64,000 nucleotides of DNA, from the NCBI RefSeq assembly GCF_022524345.1, contig NZ_JAKWJU010000002.1, positions 3,038,001-3,102,000 of the forward strand, in the 5' to 3' direction. Below the pieces are notes generated by a model. The model had not been told where the DNA came from. It ran no database searches and saw nothing but the letters and a program-made list of their open reading frames with translations. The stretch is from Streptomyces marispadix (lineage in GTDB: Bacteria; Actinomycetota; Actinomycetes; Streptomycetales; Streptomycetaceae). The translations under genes and the position numbers were made by a program. This document shows, in pieces, positions 7,607 through 15,504 of the stretch (the stretch's first letter is position 1; every line of letters begins with the position of its first letter).

Positions 7607-8280
7607 CCACCACCCAGAGCGGAGCCCGTTCGGCTCTCTCCCGCGCCTTCACGGGACCGGGCGGCCTCACCCGGGCCGCCGGGGCGGCACTGCTGCTCGG
7701 CACGCTCTCGGCGCAGCATCCGAACCCGCTGTTCAACAGGGCGCAGAAGATGGACATCTTCTCGGCGCTCTTCCCCAACTGGCGCTTCTTCGCGCCCACT
7801 CCGGCGCAGCACGACTACCACATCCTCTACCGGACGCTGAACCACGAAGGCGAGACGTCCAGTTGGCGGATGGTCGAGGTGATCGTGGGCCGCAAGCTGA
7901 CGCAGATCTTCTGGTTCCCCGGACGCAGGCCCGAGAAGGCCGTCTTCGACATCGTCACCGAACTGACCACCCAGCTCGACAAGGGCTTCGGCGGGATGAA
8001 GAAGCTGCCCTCCTACCGAATGCTGGTCCGCTTCCTGCGCCAGCGCATCCGCGAGGACGGCGCGGCGGAGGGCGTGAAGGGCTTCCAGTTCACGCTCGTA
8101 CGGGCCACCGGCTACGAGGAGACCGATCCCGAGGTCGTCTTCGTCTCCCCGTACACCCCGATGACGGCACCGGACGAGTCGCAGGGCGACGGCGAGGGCG
8201 CCCTCGGCTCGGGGCGGCCGTCCTACGAATCCCACATACGCGACGACTCACGCGGGGAGGTTCCCGCACAACCGGCCTGA
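7603..8280 (+). CDS. linL: LinL-like linaridin maturation protein
   Basis: A 225-residue protein translationally coupled to the LinH-like gene. Residues 20-45 are hydrophobic (LTRAAGAALLLGTLSAQHPNP), then comes the motif NWRFFAPTP. Such a W-x-FFAP signature also occurs in DUF5819-type proteins that accompany HTTM membrane proteins. The rest is soluble-looking, and the last 50 residues are acidic and low-complexity. In cypemycin-type clusters a protein of about this size (CypL) always goes with CypH. Assignment rests on position, size and this partner; no enzymatic motif is visible. Confidence 0.78.
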   Translation: MTTTQSGARSALSRAFTGPGGLTRAAGAALLLGTLSAQHPNPLFNRAQKMDIFSALFPNWRFFAPTPAQHDYHILYRTLNHEGETSSWRMVEVIVGRKLTQIFWFPGRRPEKAVFDIVTELTTQLDKGFGGMKKLPSYRMLVRFLRQRIREDGAAEGVKGFQFTLVRATGYEETDPEVVFVSPYTPMTAPDESQGDGEGALGSGRPSYESHIRDDSRGEVPAQPA

Positions 8281-8299
8281 CCAGCCCCGGCCGGTCGCC

Positions 8300-8346
8300 C
8301 GGCCCGACCAGCCAGAGGCCCGACCAGCCCGAGGCCCGACCGGCCC
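8300..8346 (+). repeat. Three short direct repeats in the linL downstream gap
   Basis: Three neighbouring copies of about 15-16 bases share the core GGCCCGACC(A/G)GCC. They lie in the non-coding gap after linL. Function unknown; may be drift by slippage. Confidence 0.6.
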
Positions 8347-8429
8347 GAACCGCAGCACACGCACAGATGTCCGCCCCCGTACCCGAGGGGGCGGGTGAAC
8401 CGACTGATTCCCGGAAGGGGTCGATGCAC

Positions 8430-8522
8430 ATGTCCACCGGCTCGATCGTCATCTCCGTCATCGCCATCGTCATCGTCGCGGCCATCGCGCTGAACGTCTC
8501 CAAGAACAGCAAGAAGAAGTAA
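8430..8522 (+). CDS. 30-residue single-span cationic membrane peptide
   Basis: A very small gene inside the cluster. From the ATG at 8430 (GGAAGGGG ribosome site, 9 bases spacing; another in-frame ATG lies at 8424) it encodes a short polar start, a run of about 18 Ile/Val/Ala residues (SIVISVIAIVIVAAIAL) and a basic tail ending NSKKK. This is one membrane span with a positive-inside end. I know no family for it. It lacks the PxxxTP motif, so it is unlikely to be a third precursor of the same kind. Possible roles are a small subunit of the LinH/LinL membrane complex or of the exporter, or an immunity peptide. All are inferences from position. Confidence 0.65.
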   Translation: MSTGSIVISVIAIVIVAAIALNVSKNSKKK

Positions 8523-8628
8523 GCCGCACCGCCCGGCAGGCACTTCGGCACTCACGCAGTCAGGAAGCCGGCGGGCGCAAACGAAGCACAGCGGAAGGCC
8601 CGCACAACGAGACCGAGAGGGGGCCCTG

Positions 8629-9387
8629 ATGAGCTCTGTGGACGACATAGGCTACGGGCGGCAGTTCGGAGACTTCTACGACCGGATCTTTCCGAGCGGC
8701 GCCTACACCGAGCCGACCGTGGCCAAGCTCGCCTCCCTGCATCCCAGCCCCGGTGAACGCGCACTCGAACTCGGCGTGGGCACCGGCCGGGTGGCGATAC
8801 CCCTGGCCCAACGGGCCTTTCCCGTAAGGGGAGTCGACTCCTCGCCCGAGATGCTGGAACAGCTACGCACCAAGGCGAAGGAGGCGGACGCCGACGTCGA
8901 GGCGGTACACGGCGACATCCGCAAGTACACCGACGACGCGCGGTACGGACTCGTCTACTGCGTCTGCGCGACGTTCTCGATGATCCTCGACGCCGACGAC
9001 CAGCGGGCCGTCATGCAGCACGCCGCGGACCGGCTCGCCCCCGGCGGCACCCTCGTCGTCGAGACGTCCAACCCCGGCGGGCTGCGCGCCCTCCACGAGG
9101 GGCAGCAGCGCACCTCGTACTTCATCCCCTATCCGGAGCCCAACACCGGGCTGCTGACGTACTCCACGGTCTTCGAGGAGAAGAGCCTGTGGCACGCGTC
9201 GCACATCTGGTTCGAGGACGGCAAGTCCTCCGTCGGCTCCGAACTGGCCCGGCTCACCACGCCGGAGGAGGTGGACGAGTACGCGGCAGCCGCCGGCCTG
9301 AAGCCGGTCGACCGCTGGGCGGACTGGGAGGAGACGCCCTGGGCGGAGGACTCCCCCATGTTCGTCAGCACCTACACGGCGAGGTGA
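8629..9387 (+). CDS. linM: SAM-dependent methyltransferase (LinM-like alpha-N-methyltransferase)
   Basis: A 252-residue class I methyltransferase. Motif I is LELGVGTGR (46-54), the acidic end of strand 2 is in RGVDSSPEML, and a LAPGGTLVVET strand follows. The start has a strong GAGAGGGGG ribosome site. In linaridin clusters the methyltransferase dimethylates the free N-terminus of the mature peptide (CypM). Its place between the linL-like gene and the exporter supports that job here. Eight bases separate its stop from the exporter start, so they are co-translated. Another methylation target cannot be excluded. Confidence 0.84.
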   Translation: MSSVDDIGYGRQFGDFYDRIFPSGAYTEPTVAKLASLHPSPGERALELGVGTGRVAIPLAQRAFPVRGVDSSPEMLEQLRTKAKEADADVEAVHGDIRKYTDDARYGLVYCVCATFSMILDADDQRAVMQHAADRLAPGGTLVVETSNPGGLRALHEGQQRTSYFIPYPEPNTGLLTYSTVFEEKSLWHASHIWFEDGKSSVGSELARLTTPEEVDEYAAAAGLKPVDRWADWEETPWAEDSPMFVSTYTAR

Positions 9388-9394
9388 CCCAGGC

Positions 9395-11488
9395 ATGAGC
9401 AGCACCCTGGAGGCGAAGGACACGCAGGGCGCCCCGGACCCACCGGACGCGCCGGGCACGGGCGCCGGTCCGGACGCGGGCCCCGACGCCGGCGCCGGTA
9501 CGGGGACCGCGAGCGGCTCCCGTACCCTCCGCGCCGACGAACCGCTCGAGGCGCATCTGGGCCCCGCCCACGCACGCAGGCGGCGCGGCGGCAGCGGCCC
9601 GGCCGCCGTGTGGTACCTGGCGCGGCGCCACCGGGGTCTGCTCGCCGCGGGCATCGTGATCGGCCTGATCGGCGTGACGGCGCAGCTCGCGCAGCCGTAC
9701 GCGATCGGCGAGCTGATCAAACAGGCGGGCGCGAACAAGCCGCTGACGGTGGCGATCCTCGTCCTCGTGGGGCTGTTCTGCGTCGACGGCGCCTTCTCCG
9801 CGCTCCAGTCGTATCTGATCGGGCGTGCGGGCGAGAACGTCGTCTACGACGTGCGGCTGCTGCTCACCAAGCGGCTGCTGCGCGTCGACCTCGCCGCGTA
9901 CAGCAAGCAGCAGCAGGGCGACGTGCTGACTCGTACCGTCGCCGACACCTCGCTCGCGAAGATCGCACTGTCGCAGAGCCTCGCGCAGCTCGTGATCAAC
10001 GGGTTCACGGTGGTGGGCGGCGTCGTCGTGATGTTCCTGATCGACGTGTGGATGATGCTCATCACGCTGGCCTGCCTCGGCATCGCCAGCGGCGTCTCGC
10101 TGGTGCTGGCGCGCAGCGTGCGCCGGGCCGCCGTCGTCAACCGCGAGGACACCAGCGCCTACGGCTCCGACGTGCAGCGCGCGCTCTCGGCGCTGCCGAC
10201 GGTCAAGGCGTCCCGCGCGGAGGACCGCGAGACCCACCGCATCGGGCTGCTGGCCTGGCGGGCACGGAACTCGGGGGTGCGGGTCAACGGCCTCAACGCG
10301 CTGTTCATGCCGGCCATGAACGTCGGTACGCAGGCGGCGCTCGCCGTCGTCGTCGGCGTCGGCATGACCCGTGTGACCCGGGGGACGATGTCGATGGCGG
10401 ACCTCACCGCCTTCGTGATGTATCTCTTCTACATGGTCTCCCCGCTGGTGCTGTTCTTCCTGGCCATCGGCCAGTTCCAGCAGGGGCGTGCCGCGATCCG
10501 CAGGGTCGACGAACTCACCACCCTCCCGCAGGAGGGCGGCGTGCTCGACAGGATGCGGCACCGCCCGAAGCCGCCCGTCAAGTCGTCGCTGGCGGCCGAT
10601 GAGGACGCCGTCGAGTTCCGCTCCGTGCACTTCACCTACGGGGGCAAGGACGGCGCCGGCGGCGGAGAGGGCGAGGAAGGGGAGCAGGCCGCCGGGCCCG
10701 CCGAGACCCTCACCGACGTCACCTTCTCCGTGGCGTCCCGGGGAATGACCGCGGTGGTCGGCCCGTCCGGCGCCGGAAAGACCACGCTCTTCCAGCTCAT
10801 CGAGCGCTTCCACGCTCTGGACGCCGGAAGCATCACCGTCGGCGGCAAGGACATCGAGACGATGCCGCTGGCGACGCTGCGCGGACTCGTCGGCTACGTA
10901 CAGCAGGACACGGCGGCGATGCGCGGCACCGTGCGCGAGAACGTCGTCTACGCACAGCCCGACGCCCGCGAGGAGGACATCCGCGAGGTCATCGAGCTGG
11001 CAGGTCTCACCAAGGTCGTCGAGGAGCTGCCCGATGGGCTCGACACCGAACTGGGCGACCAGGGAAGCGGCCTGTCCGGCGGCCAGCGGCAGCGGCTGTG
11101 CATCGCACGCGCACTGCTTCAGAAGCCCGCGGTGCTGCTGCTCGACGAGGCGACCTCCCATCTGGACTCCGACTCCGAGCGCGAGTTCCGCGAGACGCTG
11201 CGCAAGGTCTCCGCTCGCTGCGCCGTCATCGCGATCGCGCACCGCATCTCGACCGTCGTCGACGCCGACATGATCGTGGTGATGAACGACGGCCGTGTGC
11301 AGGCCATCGGCAAGCACGACGAGCTGATGAAGCGGGACCCGCTCTACTACCGCCTCGCCAACTCCCAGCTCCAGGCGGCCACTTCGACCGCGTCCTGGCC
11401 CATGGACCCGTCCGGCGCCTCCGGTGCGCCCGGTTCGGCGGGTCCCGCTCCCCTGATGAACGGCGCCCCCGTGGGCGGCCCGCGGTGA
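9395..11488 (+). CDS. linT: ABC exporter, fused permease and ATPase (LinT-like)
   Basis: A 697-residue half-transporter that should work as a dimer. After an 80-residue Gly/Ala/Asp-rich N-terminus comes a six-span type IV exporter domain (about 75-390), then the ATPase domain: Walker A GPSGAGKTT (456-464), Q-loop GYVQQDTAAM, signature LSGGQRQRLCIARALL, Walker B VLLLDEATSHLD and switch His in IAIAHR. A Glu/Gly-rich insert (GAGGGEGEEGEQAAG) sits inside the first strands of the ATPase domain. There is no C39 peptidase domain, so leader removal must be done by another protease. Stop and next start overlap (GTGA). Likely role: export of the mature peptides. Confidence 0.88.
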   Translation: MSSTLEAKDTQGAPDPPDAPGTGAGPDAGPDAGAGTGTASGSRTLRADEPLEAHLGPAHARRRRGGSGPAAVWYLARRHRGLLAAGIVIGLIGVTAQLAQPYAIGELIKQAGANKPLTVAILVLVGLFCVDGAFSALQSYLIGRAGENVVYDVRLLLTKRLLRVDLAAYSKQQQGDVLTRTVADTSLAKIALSQSLAQLVINGFTVVGGVVVMFLIDVWMMLITLACLGIASGVSLVLARSVRRAAVVNREDTSAYGSDVQRALSALPTVKASRAEDRETHRIGLLAWRARNSGVRVNGLNALFMPAMNVGTQAALAVVVGVGMTRVTRGTMSMADLTAFVMYLFYMVSPLVLFFLAIGQFQQGRAAIRRVDELTTLPQEGGVLDRMRHRPKPPVKSSLAADEDAVEFRSVHFTYGGKDGAGGGEGEEGEQAAGPAETLTDVTFSVASRGMTAVVGPSGAGKTTLFQLIERFHALDAGSITVGGKDIETMPLATLRGLVGYVQQDTAAMRGTVRENVVYAQPDAREEDIREVIELAGLTKVVEELPDGLDTELGDQGSGLSGGQRQRLCIARALLQKPAVLLLDEATSHLDSDSEREFRETLRKVSARCAVIAIAHRISTVVDADMIVVMNDGRVQAIGKHDELMKRDPLYYRLANSQLQAATSTASWPMDPSGASGAPGSAGPAPLMNGAPVGGPR

Positions 11489-12951
11489 CCTCCACCGTCG
11501 ACGCGGCGGTCGTCGGCAGCGGGCCCAACGGCCTCGCGGCGGCGGTGACTCTGGCACGCGCGGGCCTGCGGGTCGAGATGCACGAGGCCGCGGACGTCGT
11601 CGGCGGCGGTCTGCGCTGCCAGTCCTACTTCGACGGCGACATCAGGCACGACGTGTGCTCGGCGGTCCATCCGATGGCCGCCGCGTCGCCGTTCTTCCGT
11701 GAGTTCGACCTGACGGCGCGAGGGGTCGAACTCCTCGCTCCGGAAGTCGGTTACGCACATCCCCTCGACGACGGGCGGGCCGGTCTCGCCTTCCCCGACC
11801 TGGACGCCACCTGCGACCACCTCGGCGAGGACGGCCCGCGCTGGCGGCAGCTCATGGAGCCGCTGCTCCAGCACAGCACCGGACTCGTCGACTTCTTCAT
11901 GGGCGGCCAGCGCTCACTGCCGGACGATCTCACCGCACCACTGCTGCTGGCGGCACGACTGCTGCCCCGGCGGCTGCTCCGCGGCTTCCGCGGCGACGTC
12001 GCCCCGGCACTGCTGACGGGAGTCGCCGCACACGCCGTGGGCAGGCTGCCGACCCTCGCCTCCGACGCCGTCGCGCTGCTGCTGGGGCATCTCGCACACG
12101 GCGCGGGCTGGCCGCTGCCACGCGGCGGCAGCGAACGCATCGCACATGTCATGGCCGACGACCTGCGGGCGCACGGCGGCACCATCCACACCGGTTCGCG
12201 CATCACTTCACTCGGCGAGCTGCGCCACGCTCGTGCCGTGCTGCTCGACACCGGGCCCGGCCAGTTGCTCGACCTCGCCGGGGACCGTCTTCCGTCGCTC
12301 TACGCACGGCAGTTGAGGCGTTTCCGCTACGGACCGGGCGCCGCGAAGGCCGACTTCCTCGTCTCCGAACCGATCCCGTGGACCAACCCGGAGGTGGGCC
12401 GCGCCGGCACCGTCCATCTCGGCGGCAGCCACACCGCGATCGCCCGGCAGGAGGGGCTGACGGTACGGGGCACACCCACCGGCGAGCCGTTCGTACTGCT
12501 CGTCGACCCCGCGGTCACCGACCCCGGACGTGCGCGCGACGGCAGGCGTCCCGTGTGGGCGTACGCACACGTGCCGAACGGCGATCCCCGCGATCCGGTC
12601 GCCCTCGTACGGTCACGCATCGAGAAGTACGCGCCCGGCTTCGGGGACACCGTGCTCGCCGCACGCGGCGTACCGGCCCGCGACTTGGACACGTACAACC
12701 CGAACTACGTGGGCGGCGACATCGGCGCGGGGGCGATGACTCTGTACCAGTCGCTGATGCGGCCCGTCGCACGCTTCGACCCCTGGCGCACGCCGCTGCC
12801 CGACGTCTTCCTGTGCTCGGCTTCGACACCGCCGGGGCCCGGTGTGCACGGCATGTGCGGTCATCTGGCGGCGCTCTCGGCGCTGCGCCACCGCTTCGGC
12901 ATCCGCCGGGCGCCGTCGCTGGAGCCGGTCGCCTCCGCGGCGGCACGCTGA
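11485..12951 (+). CDS. FAD-dependent oxidoreductase, phytoene desaturase-like
   Basis: A 488-residue flavoprotein starting at the GTG that overlaps the exporter stop. The N-terminus has the dinucleotide-binding fold with GSGPNG (residues 11-16) and the acidic strand end EMHEAADVVGGGLR, typical of the CrtI/amine-oxidase superfamily. The C-terminus has the second FAD-contact region (SASTPPGPGVHGMCGHLAA). Oxidoreductases of this type occur in some legonaridin-like (type B) linaridin clusters, where their exact role is not settled. Being coupled to the exporter gene makes it part of the operon. Candidate reactions are desaturation or oxidation of the peptide, but the substrate is inferred. Confidence 0.85.
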   Translation: MTSTVDAAVVGSGPNGLAAAVTLARAGLRVEMHEAADVVGGGLRCQSYFDGDIRHDVCSAVHPMAAASPFFREFDLTARGVELLAPEVGYAHPLDDGRAGLAFPDLDATCDHLGEDGPRWRQLMEPLLQHSTGLVDFFMGGQRSLPDDLTAPLLLAARLLPRRLLRGFRGDVAPALLTGVAAHAVGRLPTLASDAVALLLGHLAHGAGWPLPRGGSERIAHVMADDLRAHGGTIHTGSRITSLGELRHARAVLLDTGPGQLLDLAGDRLPSLYARQLRRFRYGPGAAKADFLVSEPIPWTNPEVGRAGTVHLGGSHTAIARQEGLTVRGTPTGEPFVLLVDPAVTDPGRARDGRRPVWAYAHVPNGDPRDPVALVRSRIEKYAPGFGDTVLAARGVPARDLDTYNPNYVGGDIGAGAMTLYQSLMRPVARFDPWRTPLPDVFLCSASTPPGPGVHGMCGHLAALSALRHRFGIRRAPSLEPVASAAAR

Positions 12952-13148
12952 GGGCGGGCGGGCCCCGGGGATCGCGGGGCAGGTCTCATCCGTGCGGCTG
13001 AACGGCCGTGCCCGTCCCCGTGGTTGAGCACCGCGGGCCGCACCGTGCCGGACCGCCCCCGTCTGCTGCCGCCGTGGGCTCGGCCCGTTGATCCGGCTCC
13101 AGATCCCGGCTCGGACCGCAGCCAGATCCCCAGCTCGTGACCCCGCTC

Positions 13149-14141
13149 TCAGATCCAGCCGCGCTCCCTGGCGAGCAGCGCCGCCTGCGGCCGGTTGCCG
13201 GCGCCGAGGAGCTGCATCAGGTCCGCGATATAGCGACGGTAGGTACGTACGGAGACGCCCAGGTCGCGGGCGCCCGCCTCGTCCTTGCCGCCGGAGCACA
13301 TGGCACGCAGCACCATCCGCTCCAGTTCGGAGGGCGCGTTCTCCTCGGTCCGCCACTCGCCGAGCAGCGTGCCCAGGTCCTCCGACTCGGCCCAGATCGA
13401 CTCGAACAGCGCGAGGATGTTGGAGACCAGCCCGCTCTCCTGCGCGAACAGCGCGCCACGCGCGGTGTCTTCGGGGTCCACGGGCACCACAGCGGTACGG
13501 CGGTCGTACATCTGGATCTTCGCCGTCGTATGGGTCACGAGCCTCACACGCGCCCCGTGCGACTCCAGTTCGCGCAGATACGCCACCGTGGGCGCATGGT
13601 CGAGGGCCTTGCGGACCAGGACCGTACGGACCGAGAGTCCTCTGCGCAGACAGCGCAGCACACGCGGGCGTGCCTGGTCGATCTCGTCCTGCCGCAGCGC
13701 GACGCCGGGTTCGACGACGGCGACCTCCTCACGGGCGAAGAAGGCCAAGTCGTCTATGCGGTCGCGGATCTTCGGCGGGTCGGTGACCTGCTCGATGCCG
13801 ACGACGGCCGGTTCGCGCTCCTCGCCGCGCTCCGCGCGCAGCGACGCCACCAACGGCTGGAGCTGGGTGACCCGTTGCAGCTTCTCATGCAGTTCGTGCA
13901 GCCGCAGATCGAGGAGCCTGGCCACGGCGACGTCCGGATCGGCCGCCGCGAGCCCGTCCGCCTGTCTGCGGAGCAGGCCGAGTTCACGCAGTCTGCGAAG
14001 CTCTCTCCGTGCCGCGTTCGGGGGCAGCCGGAGCTGGTCGATGAGGCCGTCGAGACCTATACCGGGCTCTCTCAGACAAAGCCGGTAGATATGTTCCTGC
14101 TCCTCGGTGAGACCGAGATACGACATCTCGTTCGTACCCAA
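13149..14141 (-). CDS. TrmB/LuxR-like transcriptional regulator
   Basis: A 330-residue regulator, convergent with the cluster. The N-terminus (SYLGLTEEQEHIYRLCLREP...) resembles the TrmB-type winged helix. A middle domain with DRRTAVVPVD is like the effector domains of this group. The C-terminus (ERMVLRAMCSGGKDEAG... ending RERGWI) is a LuxR-type helix-turn-helix. Start: TTG at 14141 has AGGGGGA at 8 bases; the ATG at 14126 is an alternative with a weaker site. This architecture is common in actinobacterial pathway-specific regulators, so control of the RiPP operon is likely. No binding-site pair shared with the precursor promoter was found by eye. Confidence 0.85.
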   Translation of the reverse strand: MGTNEMSYLGLTEEQEHIYRLCLREPGIGLDGLIDQLRLPPNAARRELRRLRELGLLRRQADGLAAADPDVAVARLLDLRLHELHEKLQRVTQLQPLVASLRAERGEEREPAVVGIEQVTDPPKIRDRIDDLAFFAREEVAVVEPGVALRQDEIDQARPRVLRCLRRGLSVRTVLVRKALDHAPTVAYLRELESHGARVRLVTHTTAKIQMYDRRTAVVPVDPEDTARGALFAQESGLVSNILALFESIWAESEDLGTLLGEWRTEENAPSELERMVLRAMCSGGKDEAGARDLGVSVRTYRRYIADLMQLLGAGNRPQAALLARERGWI

Positions 14142-14285
14142 GGTCCGTTTCCCCCTGTTCGGTCGTCCGCCAGGACCCGTGCAAGTGGGCGGTCGTCAAA
14201 GCTTGGGAACCCACATGCCTGAACAGGCTTCCGAGCATAGAAAAAACGAAGGCGTCCAACACCCCTGATTGAAAGACCATTTCGA

Positions 14286-14295
14286 AAGGGCCCTT
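14286..14295. promoter_or_regulatory. AAGGGCCCTT palindrome upstream of the regulator gene
   Basis: A perfect 10-base palindrome in the AT-richer region between the regulator (start 14141) and purC (stop 14391). With its flank, on the minus strand, it reads GAAGGGCCCTTTCGAA, nearly the same as a site before the SLATT gene at 20584. It may be a protein-binding site; evidence is the symmetry and the second copy only. Confidence 0.35.
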
Positions 14296-14390
14296 CATAT
14301 GGTGCGGGTCTGCCCCTCTATGCACCTTCACGGAACGCGGAATCGACTCCGGGGAAATTTCCGTGTGTTCAGCATCCGGATGGTGCCGGA

Positions 14391-15332
14391 TCACTCCCAG
14401 TCGAGCCCCGTGAGCATGCCGTACACCTCGGCGTACTTCTCGCGGGTCTGCCGTACGACGTGATCGGGCAGCGCGGGCGGCGGCTTCTCGCCGCTCCTGT
14501 CCCAGCCGGACTCCGGACCGGAGAGCCAGTCCCTCACGAACTGCTTGTCGAACGACGGCTGGGACCTGCCCGGCTCCCACCCGTCCGCGGGCCAGAAGCG
14601 CGACGAGTCCGGCGTGAGTACCTCGTCGCCGAGCACCAGGCCCACGTCCGACTCGGCGTGCACCCCGATTCCGTCGCCGCCCTCGCCCGTCCTGTGCCCG
14701 AACTCGAACTTGGTGTCAGCGAGGATGATGCCCCGGTCGAGCGCCACGTCACGGGCGCGCTGATAGACGGCGAGCGTCAACTGGCGTAGCTGCGCGGCGG
14801 TTTCGGCCCCCACCTCGCGGGCGACCTCCTCGTAGCTGACGTTCTCGTCGTGGTCGCCGACGGCGGCCTTCGTCGCGGGCGTGAAGATCGGGCCGGGCAA
14901 CTCCGAACCGTCCGTCAGCCCTTCGGGCAGCGCCAGCCCGCAGACCGTACGGCTCCGCTCGTACTCCTCCAGGCCCGAACCCGTCAGATAACCGCGGGCG
15001 ACGCACTCCACCGGGATCATGCGCAGCGAACGGCACACCATGGTGCGCCCCTCCCAGTCCGCCGGTGCGCCCTCGGGCACGTCGGTGCCGATGACGTGGT
15101 TGGGCACGAGGTCGGCGAGCTGCTCGAACCACCACAGGGAGAGCTGGGTGAGGATACGGCCCTTGTCGGGGATCTCGGTCGGCAGCACCCAGTCGTACGC
15201 GGAGATGCGGTCGCTGGCGACCATGACCAGGTCGCCCGCCTCGTTGCGGTACAGATCGCGCACCTTGCCGGTGTGCAGATGCAGCAGGCCCGGAACCTGC
15301 ACGGGGTCGGGCTTCTCCACGAATCCGGACAC
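14391..15332 (-). CDS. purC: Phosphoribosylaminoimidazole-succinocarboxamide synthase
   Basis: SAICAR synthetase, which joins aspartate to CAIR with ATP in purine synthesis in the cytosol. The 313-residue protein has the expected length. Recognisable blocks are HTGKVRDLY near the N-terminus, ASDRISAYDW, the substrate-binding VECVARGYLTGSGLEEY and the metal-site ILADTKFEFG, ending with the conserved DEVLTPDSSRFW region. It is transcribed away from the RiPP operon and lies in the same direction as purD about 4 kb upstream, with two unrelated membrane/secreted-type genes between. In other Streptomyces purC lies in a similar neighbourhood with purD. Confidence 0.97.
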   Translation of the reverse strand: MSGFVEKPDPVQVPGLLHLHTGKVRDLYRNEAGDLVMVASDRISAYDWVLPTEIPDKGRILTQLSLWWFEQLADLVPNHVIGTDVPEGAPADWEGRTMVCRSLRMIPVECVARGYLTGSGLEEYERSRTVCGLALPEGLTDGSELPGPIFTPATKAAVGDHDENVSYEEVAREVGAETAAQLRQLTLAVYQRARDVALDRGIILADTKFEFGHRTGEGGDGIGVHAESDVGLVLGDEVLTPDSSRFWPADGWEPGRSQPSFDKQFVRDWLSGPESGWDRSGEKPPPALPDHVVRQTREKYAEVYGMLTGLDWE

Positions 15333-15504
15333 TGGTCCTCCGCGGTCGGGGTGGTCTCCCCCGGGACGCGCGAAGCGCGGGCAGCCGGGAGAGGTGTGTG
15401 CGCTTCAGCTCCCGATTGTCCCGTACGAGGGCATCGCACACCTCCCGGGGGCGGGCCGGGCGGCGGCCACGGCGGTCAGAGCCCTTGCCGTCGGCGGCCT
15501 CGCG

